Shown piece by piece: positions 32,075-43,255 of a DNA stretch of 64,000 nt; within the stretch, counting starts at the first letter, position 1; each line of letters opens with the position of its first letter. The position numbers were made by a program, and so were the translations under genes. The notes beneath the pieces are model-generated. The model did no database searches. It saw only the letters and a list, made by a program, of their open reading frames with translations, and was not told where the DNA came from. Origin of the DNA: Azolla caroliniana (taxonomy: Eukaryota; Polypodiophyta); contig JBHGNT010000021.1 in NCBI GenBank assembly GCA_043228905.1, forward strand, positions 12,090,001 through 12,154,000, written 5' to 3'.

Positions 32075-34958
32075 ATGGACTGCCAAACGCTGTCTGAAGC
32101 CGCCAAGAAATGGCTACGGCAACACGAACTAGAGGGTTTCTTAACGATCATGGAGGCGGCGCCACATAAGGAGGCCGAAAATATCATCAAAGAAATCAAC
32201 ACAGAAGTGATCACGGAGGAGGCGATCCGGGTTTCTTAACAATCATGGAGGCAGTGCCACACAAGGAGGCCGAAAAGATCATCAAAGAAATCGACACAGA
32301 AGTGATCACGGAGGAGGCGATCCGTGCATTAATAGGCCTTCCGGAGGGAGGCATCTACACGATCGACATTCCTACCTCCGAGCAACTCATCAAATATTTC
32401 GGTGAGTACTCTCTAGCCAACAAGGGCTACAGGACACAGGGCAACGAAGATATGGTATTCCACGAAATTGCCCATGTGCTCCATGAGTTCGACCACGTGT
32501 ACCCTCGACCCCCCGTCATGCCTCAGAATCGAGCAGGCTTGATCATCGCAACGTACGAAGGGGTCAAGGTAGATTGGCCGGTGCTGATCGCTGACGGGCT
32601 GTGTACGGCCATTGATATAGTAAGAGGAAAGGACGGCAAGGAAGGCCGGAAAATATGGCATGCGGTGACACAATGGCTCACCCTGTTGGCGCCACCAGTC
32701 GAGCCCGTCCAAACCAAGAAGCGGGGAAGAGCAACGGACGGCACCCCGAAACCTGCTTCGAAACGGCAACAACTGTTGGCCTCCAAGGCCACTAAGGGGA
32801 AGACGGCCGACGTAGAGAAGGCGGCAAAGGAGCGCGACAGCCAGAAGCGGCCGACGGATGCAAGTGAGAAGACACCGACACGGCCCATGAAGAGCCCACT
32901 CCACCGACCGGTGCAACAGGAAACGGACACCCTGGTGGCAAGAATGAATGCCAGGACTCAGGCAGAAGAAATGGAGGAAGAACCCACAGAGCACCTCCAG
33001 CAGCGGTCGGTGAAGAGCACCGCTGAATCAGTTGGGAACTCCCGCAACTCACGCTGAGCATCCCACGCCAAGGGAGGTACCGGAACCGGTTCGGAGGGAA
33101 CCGGTCACAAAAGTCCCTGCACAACAGGCAGCACTAGCAAGCCCCATAACTCAAGAGCCGGATATACAAAGGCCAACCTTCCCAGCCGGCCAAGAACAAC
33201 CAGACAAGGGGCGACTAGCCGAAACACACTCAGAGCCGGAATGGCAAAGTGGTTAGCTGGCAGAACCAGAAGCACAGCTTGATGCAGTAAGGCGGGACCA
33301 GCCACCAGCGAGTGAACCCATCAGCCAACTCTCCGTGCAAGCGCAACAACAGTGCATCGGCAACCAATGGCTCCGGTGGATAGGAGAACAAATTGCCGGA
33401 GTAGTCGGATGCATAGAGGCGGAGGAAAGAGCGCAAACGGAACGGTTGCTCGTCACAACCGATGAATTGGAGACAGCCCGGTCAAGGATCCGGTGCCTCG
33501 AACAAGACTTGGATCGGATCACAGGAGATATGGCCAAAATGGCCTTAACCGCAACGTAGATCCAAGCACCGGTGACTCTGGTTAATGTACAAAGGAATAA
33601 GACCCCGGAGACACAAACTGTCCCGGAGAAAGATGCGGCGCAAGCCCAAGAGCTTGCGGAATTACGAGATGAGCTCGCCGCACAAGAAGCATTATGGAGC
33701 CACGAACGCGACTTGAAAACGGCCGCCGAAGAAGAATTAAAAAGGATTGCTGAGAACCTTTGTCGGGAAGAGGAAAACCTGCGTAAAGGACATCATGCTT
33801 ACGACCGGCTGAAGGAGGAAAAAGAGAAATTGCTGCAGGAAAAAGACAAGCTACGACGGACGGCGGAGATGGAAATCGAGAGGCTGAAGGAAGAGCTCCG
33901 TCAATAGAAGGACCGGGAGGACCGCGCACGCCGGCAGATTAACCAGAGGCTGCAGCAGAAGACCGATGATTTCGATCATCTCCATCGGGACTACAAGCAG
34001 CTAGAGACGGAGTATAAGCAGTAGCAGGAACGGATGGCCGAGCTTCGGCAAGAAGTTGATAGGGCCACAACGGCACTCGCCGAAGAACGAGCAGAAAGTT
34101 CCAGGCTATTGGAAGAAGCGGCGAATGACCGGATGGAGCTCCACAAACAGAACCATGAAGACAAGGAAAGAGCGACAATGGTATTACAGAGGTTGCAAAC
34201 AACCTATCAAAATCAATTGTCACATTATAGGGAGCAAGAGGCGGACACAGTTCGGATCATCAAGCAATTGAAGGAAGAGCGACAAGCTGCAGAAAATAAA
34301 TCACAGATGAGAGCCGAACGGATCCAGTGCATCCTCTGGTCATGGCTCACTAAGACCAAAAGCTTGATTGACGACAGCTCTGTGTGTTGGTGGGCGAAAT
34401 GGGCGCAGAATACGGCGGAACTCCAATTGCTTAGGGCGGACGTGGAAAACCGGCGAAAGGAGGGCGACGATTGTTATACGCTGACCTTGAGAGGACTTCA
34501 CCACCATAAGGGATGAGTTGGCCGAACATTTCACAGCCCTGGCGGATGAACAACTGGTACAGGTCTGGCAGCTCGTAGCTCAACTGGATGACAATCGGCT
34601 AGAGGCTCAAATCCAGTTCGAGAGCTATGAGCGGTCCCGACTGCGGGAAGAAAAAGCGAGAAAAGCGGCAACGGTCAACCTTAGTGATGAGGAACCGTCA
34701 CCGGTGCAAGGAGCAGACGGGGACCAGGCTGGGGTCAATCAGCCACAGAAAACTCCGACGGAGGAACCAACGAAGGAAACGCCGGTGCCAGAGCAACAAA
34801 CGGAGCCGCAACCCCAAACGGAGAAGGTACAAACGGAGCAGCAGCCACAACCACAAATGGAATAGCAGCAGCAGCCACAACAACAACAACAACAGATTCC
34901 CGACGAGCGATTGGAAATTTTGGAGCAAAGCATTCTGGACATTTTGGACAAAGTGTAA
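32075..34958 (+). pseudogene. Gy2 extra ORF: conserved N-terminal domain plus long coiled coil
   Basis: ATG 32075 (MDCQTLSEAAKKWLRQHELEG). A 95-bp tandem duplication (32134 and 32229) breaks the frame after ITEEAI. The true continuation, from 32245, has LIGLPEGGIYTIDIP, FGEYSLANKGYRTQG, HVLHEFDHVYPRPPVMP, IATYEGVKVDWPV and WLTLLAPPV, then a basic KKRGRATD tail. From 33300 to 34500 heptad-rich Glu/Lys/Arg/Gln/Leu sequence predicts a long coiled coil. The end is a Gln/Pro/Glu-rich tail with EILEQSILDIL. Several TAG stops stand in CAG-like context. The N-terminal domain is shared with Gy1 with many silent changes. Function unknown; structural or assembly roles are possible. Confidence 0.8.
32134..32323 (+). 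repeat. 95-bp tandem duplication in the Gy2 extra ORF
   Basis: GGGTTTCTTAACGATCATGG (32134) and GGGTTTCTTAACAATCATGG (32229) start two copies 95 bp apart. 95 is not a multiple of 3, so it shifts the frame. A few mismatches between copies show it is not very recent. Confidence 0.92.
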
Positions 34959-35012
34959 AAGGGCCGGATAATGGGTTTGACGTACAAGGTACTGTCCCAC
35001 GGGCGTGCCCTG

Positions 35013-35141
35013 TGTTACCAACTGGCAAGAAGGCTTAAGGAGGTCCAAATCAGAGTGTGAAAAGGAATAGTTTATTCGGGAACTGTTGTAATTAGTAATA
35101 TTAATATAGATATTAATATATGAGAAGATGTTGACGGACGA
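35013..35141 (+). repeat. Gy2 3' LTR, left part
   Basis: TGTTACCAACTGG... matches the start of the Gy2 5' LTR until the Gy3 insertion. The ACGA next to Gy3 is one copy of its target duplication. Confidence 0.9.
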
Positions 35142-35766
35142 TGTCGTGAAGAAAACTGGCCATAGGCGGAATCGAAGAAGAAAGCGTATGAACCGACTCT
35201 TACACGGATGGACGCGTGACTTGATGTTTTGTACCCGATTCATAAAGGGATCGGTGGGTGAAAAATACTAGGAGGCACACATTAAAAGGGGGATTGTGTG
35301 TATCCCTGTCAGGGGGACAGGGAATAAAAGGGAGAAGGACAAGAGAAAACGTATCGCGTGTTGGAAAAGGGGAAGCGCTGCTGCAGAACGGGGGCCGAGC
35401 TCTCTTTGCTACTCGAATCGTCGCTCTCTGAGGGTGTTGGAAGGTCGCTGCCTCTGCTTCGTGGATAGCCCGTGTGCTTCCAGCAAAGTCGCTCCCTTTC
35501 CCCTTTTGTTTCTTGGAGCCGTGTGACTGTCGTCGGTGTGCGTGAGTAGGGCCCCGTGTCGGGTCCGTCGCCGCCTTGTCGGTTGTAACTGTCGGGGATT
35601 GTAATCTCTTGTCATTATAATTAAGTGTTATGATTCTATCTCTCTCTTCCTCGCTTCTACGTGTCGGTGAATCTCTGTCTCTGTCTCTCTCTCTTTCGCT
35701 CCTTGGTCCAAGACCCCCGTGGTACCGCCCCTTTTTTTTTACACGTACACGCGTAACAACGCGACA
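35142..35766 (+). repeat. Gy3 5' LTR
   Basis: 625 bp, TGTCGTGAAG...AACGCGACA. Contains GGAATAAAAGGG (about 35326), a CT-repeat (about 35670-35695) and the clan box CAAGACCCCCGTGG near the 3' end. Nearly identical to 41492-42117. Confidence 0.93.
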
Positions 35767-35770
35767 TCTT

Positions 35771-35788
35771 TGGTGAACCCGACGTGAA
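35771..35788 (+). other. Gy3 primer-binding site
   Basis: TGGTGAACCCGACGTGAA after the spacer TCTT. Same in TG2; one change in TG1 (AAGCC). Primer tRNA not identified. Confidence 0.75.
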
Positions 35789-35810
35789 AGGGCGGCAAAG
35801 GAGTCGAAAG

Positions 35811-36880
35811 ATGAGGGGATCGGAGCTAGCAGAGGCAATGGCGGTGGCCGTCGACCGGTTGGTGAGTGCTCGTGAGGGAACAGGTACCCTCGACAGGGCC
35901 ATTGAATCAATCGTCGGCTCTATAGGCCATTTCGGAGGGAAAGACGCCACAAGTTATTTGGAGGCTTACCGGGCCAAAATGATCATGAGGGATATCCCGG
36001 TGGACAGGCGGCTGTCCGGATTCCCTCGGGTGGTGACGCCGGGCATCCATGCGGAGGTGCTCGAGATGCTGGCCGGATGCCAGACTTGGGAGGAGTTCGA
36101 GCTACAGCTGCTCGAGAAGTACGGGTTTGACGACTCGCTCCAGCTATCGAGGCGGGACTTCATGGCGTAGGTGGAAAGCCCCGGAAAAGGGAGGAACACG
36201 TCGGTGCTCCTCCAAGAGTTCGAAAAACGGTTCGCGCGGCTGTCGACGCTGGACCGGACGGTGCTCGAAACAAGTCGAGTATTGCTGTTTGTCAAGTCGT
36301 TGGATGCGCTCGATAGGGAAAAGGTGGGTCCCCTATTGGAAACGGACGAAGGGGTCACGACGGACTGGGCCGTGGTAAAACGGGTCTGCAGCCGTTTTGA
36401 CAAACGACGCAATTGGAGCGACGGAAGCACGTCGGGGTCGGGGCCGGTCCCGGGGAGGAGGCTCGAGGAGCTGGTTTCGGTGCCGGCAGGGAGGAAGGAA
36501 GAGACCCGAATCTGGCCGGAGTTGGGGTCGGCATCGAACGACGTGGTCAGAGGCCCATCCGGAGGAGCAGCTCTAGAGGAGCTAACACAGATGGTGTGTG
36601 ACCTGTAGATCGCGCATGCCCGAAGAGACAGCGGCGAACAACCTCGCGACCGGAGGTCGCCGACTGGGCAGCGGTCCATGTGGTGTGACACGATCGGTCA
36701 CATTCGGAAGGATTGCGCGGAATTCGTCGACGCGCTCAAGACCAACGGTGTACCTCTGGAACGGGCGGGTGCACGCGAGCGAGACCCGGAGAGCCCTAGA
36801 ACTGAATACGGGGCGCGACGGAATGAAGAGATTGATGGAAGAGGCCGCGGCACAGCACGTCGAAGCCGTTAACTACTCAG
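35811..36880 (+). pseudogene. Gy3 gag
   Basis: ATG 35811 (MRGSELAEAMAVAVDRL). The capsid part IGHFGGKDATSYLEAYRAKM (from about 35919), FELQLLEKYGF and FEKRFARLSTLDRTVLETSRVLLFVKSLD parallels TG1 and TG2. A TAG at 36168 and another near 36606 interrupt it. A damaged knuckle (MWCDTIGHIRKDC, first Cys lost) lies near 36678-36718. Confidence 0.85.
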
Positions 36881-36939
36881 TGTCGGCGGGAATTCGGGCT
36901 GGTGGTGATGAGACCTGGAAGGTGAAGGACTCCGGATTC

Positions 36940-38345
36940 TAGCCGCTAGTGCTAGAAGGCCTCTCCGGATTTCGGCTGAGGAAGGAAGAGATGGACCGCG
37001 CAGAACAACAGGTCCAGGAGGTCACTGGTTGGGATGACCCGGTCGAAGAGAAAACGGGCCTCGTAGAAGCCGCTTGCCAGAACTACGAGGTTTTGGTGGA
37101 GGACAAACGGGCAGGAAAGACCGGAGGGATTGGGCCCCCGAGGTATGAGACCCGGTTCGGACCGAAACCGATCGGTGCCGGCAACCCAGGCGTGTCGGAT
37201 GGGAAGAAGCAGGCGGGGTTTCGGTTGAGCACCGAAATCGAGAGAGCAACGGACCTACGGAAGGTCCTTGAAGAGCGAATCCTTGACAGTAAAGTGGAGT
37301 TGTCGTTGCAGGAGGTGCTGGGAATCGCCAAGAGGGAGTTCCACGACTCTATCGTACACTTGGTGAAGCGGAAGAGGCTCTCGACGGAGCCGAAACCGGA
37401 GAAGCCGGTGGAAGTGCGGACCACGCACCTGGAAGATGGAGCCCTGGAAGACGAGCTGGCGGGAAGCCACTACACGAAGCCGCATTGGGCCAGGGCGATT
37501 ACGGAAACCCCTGTACGGATCGACAACGTTCTGGAACAAGTGGTGGCGTTGGTAGACCATGGATCCGAAATCAACTTGATGTGCATGGATTTCTTCAAGA
37601 AGGGTAAATGGCCGATCAACACCAAGCATGGTTGGAAGATACGAGCAGCGACGTGCGCCACAGAAGAACTACATGGGGCCTGTCCGAACGTACGGGTGAA
37701 AATCGGCGATGTCGAGATCGACCAACATTTCTTCGTGCAGGAGACGTCCTCATATCCGGTTATACTAGGAGAGCCATATATCACGGCAGCACGGATGGAG
37801 ACCAAGGTGCTGGACAACGGTTCAGCCTATGCGAGAGTCAAGAGCCAGGACGGGCGTCACTCGATCCAGCTCGTAACGGTGCGACCAAACCACGAGCGTA
37901 ACCGCGAGGCCCTCGGCAGCGAAACCCGATGGGATTTTTAGAGAGGGCTATCAAGGCATGGGGCCGCGATAGTCCGGACACCCGGGAACAACCCCACAAA
38001 TGTACAATACGGAAGAAGACTCGTACCATGGGTAGGAAGTTTTGGTTCTCCGACAACGGAGGTTGTACTATAACGGCGTCAGCAGCCAGGAGAGGAAGCG
38101 AGCGGAGGAGCGACTCAAGGGATGCAGAGTCCTCTTCCCCGACGAAGACATCAGCGGCGCCGTGGAGGCGGTCTCTTTTGACGACACCTTGGGCGAACTG
38201 CGAAAGGTTATCGGTGAAGACCTTAGGGAAGACCGGACCGTTCCGGTAGGGTCAATGGGAATGTACGAAGTCATTGCGGACTTCGGGGAAAGGATCAGGT
38301 CGGATTGGGCGGCCTGCGTGGATACGAAATACAAGACTGTGGACT
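36940..38345 (+). pseudogene. Gy3 protease region
   Basis: 330-codon ORF at 36949-37941 with the aspartic-protease motif VALVDHGSEINLMCMDFF (near 37545-37600) and VILGEPYI (near 37760) as the second half-site. The downstream stretch to 38345 is a linker (FPDEDISGAVEAVSF), partly in another frame. No other enzyme domain seen here. Confidence 0.8.
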
Positions 38346-40030
38346 AGAAGGTGAGGCCAATCGCAACACCCTTGCCGGAGGGCAGCGAGGAGCGGATAAA
38401 AGGGGTCGCGTTGGACCCAAGTTTACGAAATCCGGCTGGCATAGGGCACCGGTTCACCGACATAATGCTACGGGAGGTCAAGGTCGGTGGGGGCAGCTTC
38501 CTACTGCCGGCGGAGGAGGACCAGTTTCGGAGAATGCTCGGGAGGCACGGGAAGGCTTTCGCATTCTCACCGGAGGAGATCGGGTGCGTAGACCCGACAA
38601 TTGTCGAACCGATGGTGATCTTCACGGTACCGCATGTACCTTGGAATTCTCAAGCCGATTCCGGTGCCAAGAGCTCACATCCCGAAGTTGATGGAGCTCC
38701 TAAAGCAAAAGGTGGAGATGGGCATCCTCGAACCGTCGAGTGCCCCGTATTTGAATTGGTGATTTACGGTGCCGAAGAAGAATGGCACGCTACGCTTCAT
38801 TCAGGACCTGCAACCGGTCAACAAGGTGACCATCCGTAACGCAGGAATCGGACCGACCATAGACGAGTTCGCGGAGGCCTTCGCCAGAAGGTCGATTTAC
38901 TCTGTCGATGATCTGTACTCGGGGTATGATCAGTTCCAACTAGCCGTGGAGAGCCGAGACATTATGACGATGCGGACTCCTCTCGGCCTAGTGCGGATGT
39001 GTACCCTACCACAAGGAGGGACGAACTCAGTGGCTCACATGGTGAACGCGATGAACAAGGTGCTCAGGGACTGTATCCCGGACACACCATGCCATTCTTA
39101 GACGACATCCCGATCAGGGGATGCCCGGTGGAGGAAAGGGACGAGGCAGTCGGACCGGACGGATGTCGAAATTTCACGGCGACTCACATCGATGACTGCG
39201 AGAAGGTGCTCCAGAGACTAGAAGGCGCGAGGCTCACCTTCTCTGGGGAAAAGTCGGCCTTCAGACAATCGGAGATCTTGGTGGTCAGACACTTGTGCGG
39301 GCCCTATGGTAGAAAACCGTCTCCGGCAAAGGTAGAGGCCATCTCCGCGATGAGGAACGATTGCGGGTCGGTCACGGAGGTCCGCAGATTCTTGGGGGCA
39401 TGCGCGTTCTACCACATCTGGATCCCGCACTACGCACATGTCGCGAAACCCCTCTACGGACTATTGAAAAAGGGGCGTAGCTTTGAGTGGAGGACGAAGC
39501 ACACAGAGTCGGTTCGGAGATTAAAGGAGGCGCTTGCGGCAGCGCCGACTCTCCATAAAGTAGTTTACGGCAAGGATGTTCCCATCTGCGTGACGGTGGA
39601 CACCAGCCCGACCGGGATCGGGTGGGTAATCAGTCAGGAGGACAAGGACGGCGTACAATTCCCGATCCGGTTTGGGGCGAAGGTATTGAGTGAGCGGCAG
39701 CGAGGGTATGCCCAAGTTAAGCGCGAGCTTTGGGGTGTCGTTTCGGCAGTCAAGGCCGACAAGGATTATCTGATCGGGACGAAGGTGATCATCGAGACGG
39801 ACTGCCTGCCGATACTCGCCATGGTTTCCGGATGTGCGACACCGGACCTAGCAATGCTCCGGTGGATAGCGTACATTAAGTCCCTCAACACGGAGATACG
39901 GCACATCTCCGGAAAGGACAACGCCATGGCCGACATGCTTTCGAGAGCAAGGTTCAACGACGAAGAGGGCATGGCATGGTTTCGGATGACGAAGAAGTCG
40001 GCGGGGACTTTTTCGGGTCGGCTAACGTAA
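38346..40030 (+). pseudogene. Gy3 reverse transcriptase and RNase H
   Basis: RT: RFIQDLQPVNKVTIRNAG (38796-38846), SIYSVDDLYSGYDQFQL (about 38890-38940), TLPQGGTNSVAHM (39003-39040) and, after a frame change, PFLDDIPIRG (39090-39120) as the catalytic box. RNase H: CVTVDTSPTGIGWVIS (39588-39635), YAQVKRELWGVVSAVKADKDYL and ETDCLPIL (about 39795). It ends with the SGKDNAMADMLSRA tether. Frameshifts near 38760 and 39080 and a stop in LNW*FT break it. Confidence 0.85.
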
Positions 40031-41422
40031 CGACGAGGAAAGGGAACACTCCGGCGCTTAACGAATTTGACGAAAGCAGGTATGATGGGGAGTGGCTCCA
40101 AATCAGGAGGTTCCTACGGACGATGACGCTGGACGCAGCATGGGCGAGAGAGGTGGCGAGCCGGATACGGAGGAGGGCGTACCGATTCTTCCTGCGGGAC
40201 GGGTGCATATGGAGGCACCCAAAGAAGAGTAGTGGCATCCCACTCTGAGTAGTGGCAAAGAAAGAAGAACAGGGGAAACTATTGGCGGCATTCCACGAGA
40301 GCCCATGGGCCGGACACCGCGGAACGTGGGCCACGTTCGAGAAGCTGAAGGAGAAGTACTGGTGGCTGGGGCTATACCAGGACGTGCATCAGTTCGTAAC
40401 GACTTGCGAAAGCTATCAGGTGCACTCCGTAGTCCGACACCGGGACGAGCTACACCCGACCTACCTGCCTACGGTCCATTTCAAGTGGATGGTGGACTTG
40501 GTGACGATGCCGATGGGGGTAGGACAGATGCGATACCTGGCGCTTGCCCTGGAGGACTTAACGAACCAGGTGGAAGGCCGTGCACTGCAAAGCAAGACAA
40601 CCGCGGCGGTATGCCGGTTCCTGATAGAAGAAGTAATGTGTCGGTACGAGTGCGTCGGGAGGATCGTGGCGGACCGAGGAGATCTGGATGCACGGGAAGC
40701 TGAGGAGTTGTTCGACCGGCTAGGCGTCAAACTCACCCTCACTATGGCGTATAATCCGGAGGCGAACGGAAAGGTAGAATGTGGGCACGGGCCTATCGTA
40801 AAAGCGTTGGTGCGGAGGGCAGGTCGGGAATTGGCCGCGGTTCCTTCCTTACGCACTATGGGCGGACCGAACTACACACAGTTCGGTAACAGGGTTTATG
40901 CTAGCAGAGCTGATGTACGGACAGAAGCCGATCATGTCGGTGGAACGGACAGTTTCTTCGTGGGCGGCAGTAGATTGGAAGGACGAAATGAGCCGGGAGG
41001 AGTTGCTAGCGGCGCGGATTCGGCAACTCGAGCGAAGGCCGGAGGACGTGATACAGGCGAAGGAAGAGCTGCGGGCAGCAAGGGAGCAGAACAAGACCCG
41101 GTTCAACCGGACGCATCGGTTACGACCAAAGAAGATCGAGGAAGGCGACTGGGTCTTGGTATACGACAGCAGCCTTGACAATCAGCACAAGGCGGTGTGA
41201 AAGTTTGCCAGGAGGTGGTTCGGGCCCTACATGGTGACGAGCACAAACGACAACGACACATACCACCTCGCGGAACTCGACGGGACACGGTTAGTGGTGC
41301 CGATCGCCGGGAAGCGTATCAAAGCGTTCAAAAAGCGGTTCGAAGACGAGCCGGAGCCTGCAAGTGGGAGCGATGACGACGATCAATTCGGGCCTGGCGG
41401 AGAATCGGAGAGCAATGAGTGA
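40031..41422 (+). pseudogene. Gy3 integrase
   Basis: Zinc region HESPWAGHRGTWATFEKLKEKYWW...CESYQ (40290-40420; the second Cys of CxxC is Tyr, TAT). Core: KWMVDLVTMP (Asp), IVADRGDLDAREAEELF (Asp), AYNPEANGKVECGHGPIVKAL (Glu). Frames then shift to an Arg/Glu-rich helix (REQNKTRFNRTH) and the GPY module RRWFGPYMVTSTNDNDTYHLAELDG (41208-41283). No chromodomain follows; the tail is acidic. This is the candidate enzyme behind the CpG-centred target duplications. Confidence 0.85.
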
Positions 41423-41474
41423 GGCCGGTTTTCTTCGGTATCTACCCGTCTCTGGCGCATGCCGGTGGATGCGC

Positions 41475-41491
41475 GGTTTGGTGGGGGTGGA
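41475..41491 (+). other. Gy3 polypurine tract
   Basis: GGTTTGGTGGGGGTGGA directly before the 3' LTR. Confidence 0.7.
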
Positions 41492-42117
41492 TGTCGTGAA
41501 GAAAACCGGCCATAGGCGGAATCGGAGAAGAAAGCGCATGAACCGGCTCTTACACGGATGGATGCGTGACTTGATGTTTTGTACCCGATTCATAAAGGGA
41601 TCGGTGGGTGAAAAATACTAGGAGGCACACGATTAAAAGGGGGATTGTGTGTATCCTTGTCAAGGGGACAGGGAATAAAAGGGAGGAGGACAAGAGAAAA
41701 CGTATCGCGTGTTGGAAAAGGGGAAGCGCTGCTGCAGAACGGGGGCCGAGCTCTCTTTGCTACTCGAATCGTCGCTCTCTGAGGGTGTCGGGAGGTCGCT
41801 GCCTCTGCTTCGTGGACAACCCGTGTGCTTCCAGCAGAGTCGCTCCCTTTCCCCTTTTGTTTCTTGGAGCCGTGTGACTGTCGTCGGTGTGCGTGAGTAG
41901 GGCCCCGTGTCGGGTCCGTCACCGCCTTGTCGGTTGTAACTGTCAGGGATTGTAATATCTTGTCATTATAATTAAGTGTTACGATTCTATCTCTCTCTTC
42001 CTCGCTTCTACGTGTTGGTGAATCTCTTTCTCTGTCTCTCTCTCTTTCGCTCCTTGGTCCAAGACCCCCGTGGTCCCGCCCCCTTTTTTTTACACGTATG
42101 CGTGTAACAACGCGACA
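41492..42117 (+). repeat. Gy3 3' LTR
   Basis: 626 bp, near-identical to the 5' LTR. Followed by TCTTTGG, the leader normally seen after a 5' LTR. Confidence 0.93.
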
Positions 42118-42132
42118 TCTTTGGACCAAAGA
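42118..42132. repeat. 15-bp palindromic junction between Gy3 and R2
   Basis: TCTTTGGACCAAAGA. Each half is the first 7 nt after an LTR end (spacer plus PBS TGG), placed head to head. Confidence 0.9.
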
Positions 42133-42918
42133 TGTCGCGAAGTTTCGCGAGTACGTGTAGATCCTAGGCGGGACCACGGGGGTCTTGGACTAGGGAGAAG
42201 AGGAGAAAGGTTAAGACAACGAATGGAAGATTAGCTCAAGAGGAGAAGAGAACGAATATGACATTATGATACAAGAAGAAGAAGAAGATGCAATCAAGAT
42301 ACTCAACAAGAAGTTCTATTAAGAAATGAATGATTACAATAATCGTGGCCGCATAGGCTGCACCCCCCCCCCACGATATATGAAAACGTAAGCGAATTAG
42401 TAGGAAGAAGAAGAAATAAGAAAACCCTAAGCGAACCCTAACCCTAAAATGAAATGCGAAGAAGGAGGACCCTAGACTAAGTGGTATACCTCACTCACAC
42501 TCAAAATTAGGCAACCCCTTCAAATGTGACCCCTCACTCCCCTTTATAGATGTAAGGGGTGAGGCCCAATACAAGATGAGTGGTCAAATTCCCCCTTCTC
42601 CTTTTCAAAGGAGAATATTTGATCTCGATCTTGAGACCGTCAACCATAACTCTCACTCACCTAGCCGTCCTATTCAATGCCCATCACTCCTACACTCTTG
42701 TTTCTTATGTACCTCTCCCTAGTCTACAAGTGCACATCATATTTACTCTCCACGAATTCTGTGGTGCCCCTTTGGCACCTTAGATTATTACCCTTCCCTT
42801 ACATTTTGGCTATCTTATTCTTATTACACAAATATACAAGTGCATGTCCACATGATGCACACCGCTGATTTGCCCTTTCTATCCCGGTTTCACACCGTGG
42901 CCGGAAATCTTCACGACA
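42133..42918 (-). mobile_element. R2: inverted LTR of the TGTCG clan joined to Gy3
   Basis: 786 bp: TGTCGCGAAG... to ...ATCTTCACGACA, the inverse of a clan LTR. It contains the clan box (GGGACCACGGGGGTCTTGGA), AGAAGAAGAAG stretches and CCCTAACCCTAA (about 42432). It is most like R4, not Gy3, in its interior. A TATA-like CCTTTATAG is near 42540. Confidence 0.85.
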
Positions 42919-43255
42919 ACGGACTGGAATTGGTATGCCGATCCGGATCCGGACCGATCCCGTAAAGGTGCCGGTTGGCACCGTTTTTTATTTCGCACCG
43001 GAGACCTATATAAAGGCCCGGTTATAATGTAATCAGAAGCGGATAATTAATAGAGCTTATTGTCTTAATCTTCCAGTTTTGATTACCGTTCTATATTAAT
43101 TGTTATATCTTACGCGTGTTAATTATGAATTGCTAAGTAACCAATTAAGGTCTAATTAAGCGTTGTGTCGTAAGTCATTCTGCCGTACCACCCTTTGGTG
43201 AAGTGTCTTAAGTGGACACCCTGTGTTAGGCTGTTGTCCGGCCCTAGGATTAACA
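42919..43255 (+). repeat. Gy2 3' LTR, right part
   Basis: Starts with ACGGACTGGAATTGG, continuing the left part, and ends GATTAACA, followed by the AGGAC target duplication. Confidence 0.92.

Larger units (their letters stand above)
35142..42117 (+). mobile_element. Gy3: Ty3/gypsy element of the TGTCG clan, inside the Gy2 3' LTR
   Basis: LTRs 35142-35766 and 41492-42117 enclose PBS, gag, protease, RT-RNase H, integrase and polypurine tract. It is the only member of its clan here with pol. The outer right end is not Gy3's own: the inverted LTR R2 follows via a 15-bp palindrome. Flanks are ACGA (35138-35141) and, beyond R2, ACGG (42919-42922). The pol protein (FLDD RT box, NPEANGKVE integrase, GPY module, no chromodomain) differs strongly from Gy1/Gy2. 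Confidence 0.9.
22825..43255 (+). mobile_element. Gy2: complete Ty3/gypsy element carrying nested insertions
   Basis: Both LTRs are present and the flanks AGGAC (22820-22824) and AGGAC (43256-43260) are a perfect 5-bp target duplication. Internal order is PBS, gag (split by Co2), protease-RT-RNase H, integrase, extra ORF. The 3' LTR is split by the Gy3-R2 insertion. By eye the two LTRs differ at roughly 17-20 of about 455 positions, so Gy2 is moderately old. Integrase follows RT/RNase H and no chromodomain is seen; with the extra ORF this fits the Tat-like non-chromovirus branch. Confidence 0.93.

Noticed and set aside
36413-36601. Extra short ORF in Gy3 as an accessory gene
   Set aside because: Shadow of the gag frame; no domain.
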